DNA of 10,414 nt, taken from the NCBI GenBank assembly GCA_027451265.1, contig DAIDJT010000066.1, forward strand, positions 1 through 10,414, written 5' to 3'. The stretch's first letter is position 1. Every line of letters starts with the position of its first letter. The translations under genes were made by a program, and so were the position numbers. A model generated the notes under the pieces. That model saw only the letters and a list, made by a program, of their open reading frames with translations, was not told the DNA's origin and ran no database searches. Source of the DNA: Bacteroidales bacterium (GTDB taxonomy: Bacteria > Bacteroidota > Bacteroidia > Bacteroidales > VadinHA17). This document shows, one piece after another, positions 1 through 5,721 of the stretch.

Positions 1-129
1 TGTACTGGTAATCCCAATAGGATGCCTGAAGGACTAAGTTTCCTTAGAATTAATTTGAGTTGCTACCCTGAACTATTGAACGGTTATTTTTCTTTTCCCT
101 CATCTGGTGAGGGTTTCAGAATATCATAA
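1..129 (+). other. weak open frame entering from the left edge (possible 3' end of a gene)
   Basis: One plus-strand frame is open from base 1 to a TAA at 127-129, giving 42 codons that end in ...GEGFRIS. The other frames I checked on both strands are closed by stops. I recognise no family in the peptide, and an open stretch this short arises fairly often by chance. A short hairpin (97-102 with 108-113) falls inside it. It may be the tail of an upstream gene converging on the tRNA, or plain intergenic DNA; the sequence to the left would decide. Confidence 0.2.
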
Positions 130-161
130 AAAGAAACAAGAGGTCGATTTTAACCTCTTGT
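128..161 (-). terminator. intrinsic terminator of the tRNA-Leu gene
   Basis: Read on the minus strand, a perfect 9-bp stem (161-153 with 144-136) closes an 8-base loop and is followed at once by a T-rich run, TTTCTTTTT (136-128). It lies about 10 bases past the tRNA 3' end, the right place and orientation to end a monocistronic tRNA transcript. Stem and T-run are read directly from the sequence; termination activity is inferred. Confidence 0.8.
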
Positions 162-170
162 GCCTCTGGG

Positions 171-255
171 TACCCGGAGCGGGACTTGAACCCGCACAGG
201 CATTACTGCCCACTGGATTTTAAGTCCAGCGTGTCTACCATTCCACCATCCGGGC
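171..255 (-). tRNA. tRNA-Leu (anticodon UAA)
   Basis: The 85-base minus-strand gene folds as a class II tRNA. The acceptor stem is GCCCGGA paired with TCCGGGT, with a G-U wobble at the first pair, and the discriminator base is A, as expected for leucine. The D-arm region is TGGTGGAATGGTAGACACG. The anticodon stem CTGGA/TCCAG holds the loop CTTAAAA, giving anticodon UAA (complement of 220-222). A long variable arm with a short GGCA/TGCC stem, and the T arm GCGGG-TTCAAGT-CCCGC, complete it. The acceptor and T arm closely resemble the classical bacterial tRNA-Leu(UAA). The 3' CCA is not encoded (the gene is followed by CCCAG), so it must be added after transcription. A clear intrinsic terminator follows. 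The 5' end of this gene is repeated twice upstream (see the repeat entry). Confidence 0.97.
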
Positions 256-375
256 AAAGGACAGTGTAAAAACCATCATTTCTGTTCCCCCGGATGGTGG
301 GCTCCCCTGCAAGCTGGCTGCTCGCTAAAAACACCCACCGGGTGTTTTTTTTACGCTCACCCCTACCATCCGGGC
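243..375. repeat. three copies of the tRNA-Leu 5'-end sequence, the middle one inverted
   Basis: The tRNA's first bases recur upstream of it. Copy 1 is the tRNA 5' end itself (243-255, minus strand GCCCGGATGGTGG). Copy 2 is a perfect 12-base inverted match at 289-300 (CCCGGATGGTGG on the plus strand). Copy 3 is a direct copy at 365-375 (minus strand GCCCGGATGGT), in the same orientation as the tRNA. In a minus-strand transcript, copy 2 can pair either with copy 3 or with the tRNA 5' end, and the two pairings exclude each other. The repeats are seen directly; any role in folding, processing or attenuation is inference. They could also be debris from an old tRNA duplication. Confidence 0.7.
327..352. 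terminator. terminator-like hairpin between tRNA-Leu and the GH3 gene
   Basis: A 6-bp GC-rich core stem, ACACCC (331-336) with GGGTGT (340-345), encloses a 3-base loop. A-T pairs extend it on both sides to 327-349. A run of eight T follows the core on the plus strand (345-352) and five T follow it on the minus strand, so it could act in either direction. No gene end lies nearby. On the minus strand it falls between a good -7 box (455-462) and the tRNA, so it may act as a leader attenuator or insulator. That role is inferred. Confidence 0.45.
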
Positions 376-381
376 CAGACA

Positions 382-409
382 AGTCTGAAAGTCTGAAGGT
401 CTCAGGTCT
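382..409. repeat. short degenerate 8-base tandem repeat
   Basis: AGTCTGAA occurs twice in tandem (382-397) and is followed by the degenerate units GGTCTCAG and GTCT, so GTCT recurs at 383, 391, 399 and 406. The block lies in the non-coding region between the tRNA and the GH3 gene. No function is evident, and it may be slippage-derived. Confidence 0.4.
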
Positions 410-454
410 TATCGTCCTGGAATCTGCCGGACCATGATCTTTCAGATGGTTGTG

Positions 455-462
455 CAAATATA
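455..462 (-). promoter_or_regulatory. candidate Bacteroidetes -7 promoter box directed at tRNA-Leu
   Basis: The minus strand reads TATATTTG, a perfect match to the Bacteroidetes -7 consensus TAnnTTTG. No TTTG-type -33 box lies at the usual distance; a TTG is present but about 27 bases upstream. Transcription would begin near 448 and reach the tRNA after a leader of about 190 bases containing two of the tRNA-like repeats and the 327-352 hairpin. I saw no better box closer to the tRNA. Confidence 0.4.
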
Positions 463-468
463 GGATAT

Positions 469-501
469 GTAAATTATATTTACGGCAGTCAATTATATTT
501 C
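469..501 (+). promoter_or_regulatory. candidate promoter region and palindrome upstream of the GH3 gene
   Basis: Two one-mismatch versions of TAnnTTTG occur on the plus strand: TATATTTA (475-482) and TATATTTC (494-501), about 40 and 21 bases before the start codon. The first overlaps a perfect palindrome, GTAAAT-TAT-ATTTAC (469-483), which could be an operator. A TTG at 450-452 is a weak -33 candidate for the first box. The region is AT-rich, so chance matches are likely. Confidence 0.3.
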
Positions 502-522
502 CCGGCTTAAAACCAGAACCTC

Positions 523-2805
523 ATGAACCACACCAGTACATTTGCCTGTGCCTTAATAACTTTGCTGCTGGCAGGCAGCGCTGCGGGACAGACCCGCAAA
601 TCAGTCCTGCTTCAATATGACACACAGATTGACAGCATAATAAGCAGGATGACCCTCGAAGAGAAAATAAACATGCTGCACGCCAAACACATGTTCGTGT
701 CGGCTGGCATTGAACGCCTGGGGATAGCAGATATGAAATATGCAGACGGACCGTTTGGCATCAGGGAGGAAATGCAGCCTGACGGCTGGATGCCCTTGGG
801 CTGGGCCAATGACAAAGCCACTTTCTTCCCTACCGGATCAGCACTGGCAGCCACCTGGAGCCCGGAAATAGCATATTCATACGGAACTGCAATGGCAAGG
901 GAAGCACGCCTGCGCGGAAAAGATATGCTGCTCGGACCGGCAATAAATATCCAGAGAATTCCCACAGGCGGAAGAACTTATGAATACCTTAGCGAAGACC
1001 CTTTCCTGAGCTCTCAGCTTTCGGTCGGGTATACCCGCGGCGTGCAGGACAACGGAGTCGCGGTCTGCCTGAAACATTACGCGCTGAACAACCAGGAAAA
1101 CAATCGCGGGACAGTAAATGTGACAGTCGGTGAACGGGCCTTGCGCGAGATCTACCTCCCCCCCTTCCGGGCTGCCGTTGAAGAGGCCGATGCCTACGGC
1201 GTGATGGCTGCCTATAACAAGGTTGACGGCTGGTGGTGCGCTGAAAATGACATGCTCCTTAACCGGATACTCCGCGATGAATGGGGATTTGCCGGAATGG
1301 TCATCTCCGACTGGGGCGGAACGCACAGCACCGTTAACTCAATAAAAAACGGTCTTAACGTTGAAATGCCGGATAAAAAATTCCTTGGCCAGGCACTGCT
1401 TGATTCAGTCAGAGCCGGGATAGTATCCGAAGAAGTAATTGACAGACGCGTCCGTGAGATAATGCGTGTCAGACTGGCCATTAAACCTGTCCCTGAAAAT
1501 GAAGCAAACAGGGAAATGACCTCTCAGCCGCCTCAGCAGAAGGTTGCTTATGACGTGGCCATCAGGTCAATCGTTCTGCTGAAGAATGACGGAGTACTTC
1601 CGCTGAAGCTCACCGGCAAAACGGTGATAGCAGTTATCGGGGCCAATGCCACACAGAAAATGGCCTCAGGCGGACTTGGTGCAGGCGTCAAGGCCCTCTA
1701 CGAAGTGACCCCTCTGGAGGGATTGACAAAGAAGATCGGAGACAGGGCTGAAATAATATATGTCAAAGGATATGAACCGGTTCAGTACAGCTATTTTGAC
1801 AGGTTCCGGAAACGGACACCGGAGGAGCTTGAAAAGGAGGCCAAAGCAAGGGAACTGACCGCAGAAAAACTGGCGGAAGAGGCTGTGAGGGTTGCCTCCG
1901 GCGCCGATCTCGTACTTTTTGTGGGCGGCGATAACCGGGCTGTGGAAACCGAAGGAGAAGACAGGAAAGCCATATTCCTTCCCTCGGGCCAGGACAAACT
2001 TATCACCCGTATTGCCGAAGTGAACCCTAATATAATTACAGTGCTGACAAGCGGCGCCCCCAACGATCTTAACACTGTCAACCCGCTCTCCAGGGCTTTG
2101 CTCATCTCATGGTTCAACGGCTCTGAAGGCGGAAATGCGCTTGCCGATGTGCTTACCGGAGAAGTCTCCCCTTCCGGTCGGCTCCCTTTCACGATACCTG
2201 TGAAACTTGAAGATTCCCCGGCGTATGCGCTGGGCAACTATCCTCAGACAGACAGAAACGCTGATGTGTTTGCCAGCTTGGTCTCTGACGGTGACAGCAC
2301 CGGGAAACCACGAAAGGAACAGGCAATGGAACCGGAGAATGATCCTGACAATGCATATTATTCAGAGGAATCTCTCGTGGGCTACCGCTGGTTCGATACG
2401 AAGAACATACCGGTGATGTATCCGTTTGGCCATGGCCTCACATATACCAGTTTCGAATACTCGAGCCTGAAAAGCGATAAAAAAACGTACGGGCTAAACG
2501 ATGTGATCACAATTACCTTTAAACTGAAGAACACAGGCCTTATGTCTGCAGACGAGGTTGTGCAGGCCTACGTACACCGCATTAACCCTTCAGTTGAATG
2601 GCCGGAGAAGGAGCTCAAGGCATTTGAAAGGGTAACGATGGCCCCGGGCGAAAGCAAAACGGTAAACATATCAATCCCGGTAAAGAGTCTCATGTACTGG
2701 AACGAGGCGAAGCAGGCATGGGCCAATGACCTGTGCAAAACGGAGCTCCTGGTGGGAGCATCAGCCACAGACATAAGACTTCAGAAAAAGATCAGGCTCA
2801 GGTGA
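523..2805 (+). CDS. secreted glycoside hydrolase family 3 beta-glucosidase-type enzyme
   Basis: This 760-residue exo-acting glycosidase of family GH3 most likely removes beta-linked glucose (possibly xylose or a related sugar) from the non-reducing end of oligosaccharides by a retaining mechanism. Residues 1-22 form a signal peptide (LITLLLAGSAAG) without a lipobox cysteine, so the enzyme should be periplasmic or secreted. The N-terminal TIM-barrel domain (about 30-320) holds the family landmarks: D76 in YADGPFGIR, SEDP near 157-160, KHYALNNQE (K184, H185), and the nucleophile D263 in VISDWGG. The alpha/beta sandwich domain (about 340-580) carries the ETEGEDRKAIFLP motif, with E477 the likely acid/base. 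YPFGHGLTYTSFEYS (633-647) opens a fibronectin-III-like C-terminal domain. Two charged stretches (about 427-455 and 575-611) look like lineage-specific loops. The start follows a leader with no Shine-Dalgarno sequence, as is usual in Bacteroidetes. GH3 assignment is firm; substrate is not. Confidence 0.95.
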   Translation: MNHTSTFACALITLLLAGSAAGQTRKSVLLQYDTQIDSIISRMTLEEKINMLHAKHMFVSAGIERLGIADMKYADGPFGIREEMQPDGWMPLGWANDKATFFPTGSALAATWSPEIAYSYGTAMAREARLRGKDMLLGPAINIQRIPTGGRTYEYLSEDPFLSSQLSVGYTRGVQDNGVAVCLKHYALNNQENNRGTVNVTVGERALREIYLPPFRAAVEEADAYGVMAAYNKVDGWWCAENDMLLNRILRDEWGFAGMVISDWGGTHSTVNSIKNGLNVEMPDKKFLGQALLDSVRAGIVSEEVIDRRVREIMRVRLAIKPVPENEANREMTSQPPQQKVAYDVAIRSIVLLKNDGVLPLKLTGKTVIAVIGANATQKMASGGLGAGVKALYEVTPLEGLTKKIGDRAEIIYVKGYEPVQYSYFDRFRKRTPEELEKEAKARELTAEKLAEEAVRVASGADLVLFVGGDNRAVETEGEDRKAIFLPSGQDKLITRIAEVNPNIITVLTSGAPNDLNTVNPLSRALLISWFNGSEGGNALADVLTGEVSPSGRLPFTIPVKLEDSPAYALGNYPQTDRNADVFASLVSDGDSTGKPRKEQAMEPENDPDNAYYSEESLVGYRWFDTKNIPVMYPFGHGLTYTSFEYSSLKSDKKTYGLNDVITITFKLKNTGLMSADEVVQAYVHRINPSVEWPEKELKAFERVTMAPGESKTVNISIPVKSLMYWNEAKQAWANDLCKTELLVGASATDIRLQKKIRLR

Positions 2806-2846
2806 TCATCCCCGGCCTTCAGGCATATCAACTGACATAAAATGGG

Positions 2847-2888
2847 ACAGAGTCCCCGGCTTGCCAGACTGCAAACCGGGAACTCTGT
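2847..2888. terminator. long hairpin between convergent genes, likely bidirectional terminator
   Basis: ACAGAGT (2847-2853) pairs with ACTCTGT (2882-2888). After one mismatch CCCGG (2855-2859) pairs with CCGGG (2876-2880), and after another TTGC (2861-2864) pairs with GCAA (2871-2874), leaving a 6-base loop and 16 paired positions. It sits in the 104-base gap between the GH3 stop and the stop of the oppositely oriented peptidase gene, where a shared terminator is expected. The T-run is weak on both sides (ATTTTATG on the minus strand), so it may instead protect 3' ends. Confidence 0.6.
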
Positions 2889-2909
2889 AACTATCCACTG
2901 TAAATCAGA

Positions 2910-5711
2910 TTAATTCACCGGTACCGGATCACCGAACCCGGCCTTCTTCAGTCCCTGCATCTGGGTTTTGGCATCACCGGCAACCACGTAGTACATCCTC
3001 ATTGGGTCAATGTACTTCTGTACCGTCTCATTCACCTGCTCCACGGTAAGCCCCCTCAGATAATCCTCTTCCTGCCTGATGTAATCAGCAGGCAACCCGA
3101 AGAAAGTCATCGTGTTCAGCATCCCAAGCTTGGCATCAATCGTTTCAAACCTGAGTGCATTGGCTTTGAGAAGCGAGCCTTTGGTGAAATCAACCAGTTC
3201 CTGGGAGACCCCTGCCCTGTACTCAGCCATGATGTCGCGGAATAGCTCCACTGACTCCAGCGTGGCATCTGACCGGACCGAGGCATATGCCTGGAACGTA
3301 CCGTAATTCTTCTGACCCATGAAACCGGAATAGGCTCCGTATGTGAACCCTTTTTCTTCCCTGAGGACCATAAACAGTTTAGCGCTTGCACCGCCTCCAA
3401 GCATGTGATTGGCCACCTGGGCCTTGTAATAATCAGGATGCGTCCTGGGGATGGAGAGATTTCCGATATTGATGACCGACTGCTTGGCATCCGGTACATT
3501 GACGAAGTAAACCGCTGATTTCTCAGGTGCAGGCGGGAATGAGAGGGCAGGTATCACCACCTCTTTCGGGGCCCACTTTTCACTCAGCCCTGCCAGAGCC
3601 TTCTCAACCCTTGCCTGGTCAATGTCACCTACAATGATGAAATTGGCCACCGACGGTGAGATATACTTATCATAGAATGACTTAAGGTCATCCATTGCAA
3701 TCGCCTCCACGCTTTCAACCGTTCCGCTGAGGTCAACTGAAAGGATGTTGTCTGCCCCCAGCACAAGCTTGTCATAAGCAGCTCCTGCAACATAATTGGG
3801 ATCAGCCAGGTTACGCTTAAGGTTGTTTATGGTCCGGGTCTTGTTCAGTGAAAACTGCTCCTCATCCCAGCGGGGTTCAAGCAGCATCTCCTGCACAAGG
3901 GCAAGTGTCTTCTCAAAATTACGTGCGAGTGTATTGACAGATACCGTTATCCTCTCATCACTGCAGCCTATATTGATTATGGCACCAAGAAGCTGTATCT
4001 CCTCTTCAAGCTGCTCGGGGGTGCGGTTCTTCGTACCCTCGTTGAGCATTGAGGCAGTGAAGCGTGCCACGCCTGGTTTTGCAGGGTCATCAAGCATATG
4101 TCCGCCCTCTATCACTATTGAATAAACAACCAGCGGCAGTTCATGCTGCCCGATGCCGTACAGCTTCATTCCGTTCGATGCTTCAGATTTCCATATCTCC
4201 GGGAGTGTGATTGAAGGGTCAGGACCCGGAACGGGTGCAACAGAACGGTCAAAACTGCTCGGGGTCTTCTCAATAACCTCTTCTCCGCCAGCCACAACCT
4301 CCATCTGGGTGGCCTTGGTAATGTCTTCCTCAACAATACCTGCATTTACTGAGCCATCGGCAACCAGGTTAACCTGGCCCCTGGGTACGAAACTTGTTGC
4401 CACATAGTTCTTGCCTTTGATATACCTGTTATAGACATCCCAGACATCATCCATCGAAACCTTTTTCATCATCTCCAGCTCCTCGAGCATGAAATCGGGT
4501 GAGCCCGCAAACTCGTTGTAGACTGCCAGCATGAATCCCTTGTACATAACACTGCTCATCTGAAGATAAAAGTTCCTTTCAATGCCGGCCTTGATCCTTT
4601 CAAGATCCTTCTCCGTGAATTTCTCAGTCTCGAATTTTCCGAATCCTTCAAAAATTGCCTTTTCAACATCATTCAGACTGGTATTCGGGTTTGCAGTCAC
4701 GCTTATCTGCAGCTGCCCTGCCAGTTCCTGTGACATGTTATAGGCTGAAACGTTGGAGGTAAGCTTCTTCTCCTTCACCAGCACCTTGTAAAGAGGGGAG
4801 TTCTTACCTACACCCAGGAGCTGTGCAAGCACATCAAGGGCATAAGCGTCACTGGTGTACTGCTGGGCCACCGGGTAGACCATTGTGTACTGCGGAGCCC
4901 TGGCAAAACCATCCTCATGGTAAAGCTTCTTCGTCTCTGAAAGGGTGACAGTCATCGGCTCAGGATCCTTAAGCTCTTCTCCTGCAGGTATCTCACCGAA
5001 GTACTTCTGAATCATTGCCTTCACTTCTGCAACATCGTAATCACCTGACACAACAAGGGTTGCGTTGTTCGGGACATAAAACTTTTTATGGAACTCCTTC
5101 ACGTCGTCAACGGTCGCATTCGCGAGGTCGGCCATCTCCCCTATCACATCCCAACTGTAAGGATGACCCTGGGGATAGAGATTCTTAAGAAGGACATAGT
5201 CAGTGAATCCGTAGGGCCTGTTATCAACACCCTGACGTTTTTCGTTCTGGACTACGTTCTGCTGCAGGGCGAACGACTGCGGCGTCACGGTATTGCTCAG
5301 GTATCCCATTCGGTCTGACTCGAGCCACATTGCCAGCTCAAGGGCATTTTTCGGTACAACCTCGAAATAAATCGTCTGGTCAAAGCTGGTACCGCCGTTG
5401 AGGTCACCCCCGGCTCCTTCAATGTACTTGAAGAACTCATCCTCATTTACATTTTCCGAACGCTGGAACATCATGTGTTCGAACAGGTGGGCGAACCCGG
5501 TCTTGCCCGGAACCTCCCTGGCTGATCCTACATGGTACAAAATCACCAGTGATGCCATCGGGTCCGACTTATCTTCATTAAGAATTACCGTCAGGCCATT
5601 GTCGAGCGTGTATTTCTCATAAGGAACAGAGAGATTTGATGTCTTTTTTTCGTCGCAGCCAGCCATCATCAGCAGTGCGGCAATCATGAGCAGTGAAACA
5701 AGTCTTTTCAT
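2910..5711 (-). CDS. M16 family zinc metallopeptidase lipoprotein (downstream copy)
   Basis: This 933-residue M16 (pitrilysin/insulinase-like) peptidase is probably anchored in the envelope, where it would cut peptides or unfolded protein. Residues 1-19 are a lipoprotein signal ending in MMAGC, with C19 the lipidated residue. The N-terminal catalytic half has the inverted zinc motif HLFEH (H75, E78, H79), with E157 in VVQNEKRQ as the likely third ligand. The C-terminal half (from about 505) repeats the M16 fold, but the zinc motif position reads RFTAS (R550-S554), so that half is non-catalytic, as is normal. It retains LREEKGFTYGA (R784, Y791), the Arg/Tyr substrate-binding region of the family. 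It is the second gene of an operon, starting 10 bases after the stop of its paralogue, and is preceded by an A-rich leader. The cellular substrate is unknown. Confidence 0.95.
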   Translation of the reverse strand: MKRLVSLLMIAALLMMAGCDEKKTSNLSVPYEKYTLDNGLTVILNEDKSDPMASLVILYHVGSAREVPGKTGFAHLFEHMMFQRSENVNEDEFFKYIEGAGGDLNGGTSFDQTIYFEVVPKNALELAMWLESDRMGYLSNTVTPQSFALQQNVVQNEKRQGVDNRPYGFTDYVLLKNLYPQGHPYSWDVIGEMADLANATVDDVKEFHKKFYVPNNATLVVSGDYDVAEVKAMIQKYFGEIPAGEELKDPEPMTVTLSETKKLYHEDGFARAPQYTMVYPVAQQYTSDAYALDVLAQLLGVGKNSPLYKVLVKEKKLTSNVSAYNMSQELAGQLQISVTANPNTSLNDVEKAIFEGFGKFETEKFTEKDLERIKAGIERNFYLQMSSVMYKGFMLAVYNEFAGSPDFMLEELEMMKKVSMDDVWDVYNRYIKGKNYVATSFVPRGQVNLVADGSVNAGIVEEDITKATQMEVVAGGEEVIEKTPSSFDRSVAPVPGPDPSITLPEIWKSEASNGMKLYGIGQHELPLVVYSIVIEGGHMLDDPAKPGVARFTASMLNEGTKNRTPEQLEEEIQLLGAIINIGCSDERITVSVNTLARNFEKTLALVQEMLLEPRWDEEQFSLNKTRTINNLKRNLADPNYVAGAAYDKLVLGADNILSVDLSGTVESVEAIAMDDLKSFYDKYISPSVANFIIVGDIDQARVEKALAGLSEKWAPKEVVIPALSFPPAPEKSAVYFVNVPDAKQSVINIGNLSIPRTHPDYYKAQVANHMLGGGASAKLFMVLREEKGFTYGAYSGFMGQKNYGTFQAYASVRSDATLESVELFRDIMAEYRAGVSQELVDFTKGSLLKANALRFETIDAKLGMLNTMTFFGLPADYIRQEEDYLRGLTVEQVNETVQKYIDPMRMYYVVAGDAKTQMQGLKKAGFGDPVPVN

Positions 5712-5721
5712 TTCGTTTTAT

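Noticed and set aside
97..113. CCCTCA-TCTGG-TGAGGG hairpin as a terminator for a leftward or rightward gene
   Set aside because: Only two or three T follow it on the plus strand and A-rich sequence follows on the minus strand, so it lacks the T-run of an intrinsic terminator.
243..375. Attachment-site duplication from an integrative element at the tRNA
   Set aside because: Integrases usually duplicate the 3' end of the tRNA; here the 5' end is repeated, one copy is inverted, and no integrase or foreign-looking DNA lies nearby.
203..457. 84-codon minus-strand open frame starting near the tRNA promoter
   Set aside because: It runs through the tRNA-Leu gene; its C-terminal GGMVDTLDLKSSG is simply the translated tRNA, a frequent false gene call.
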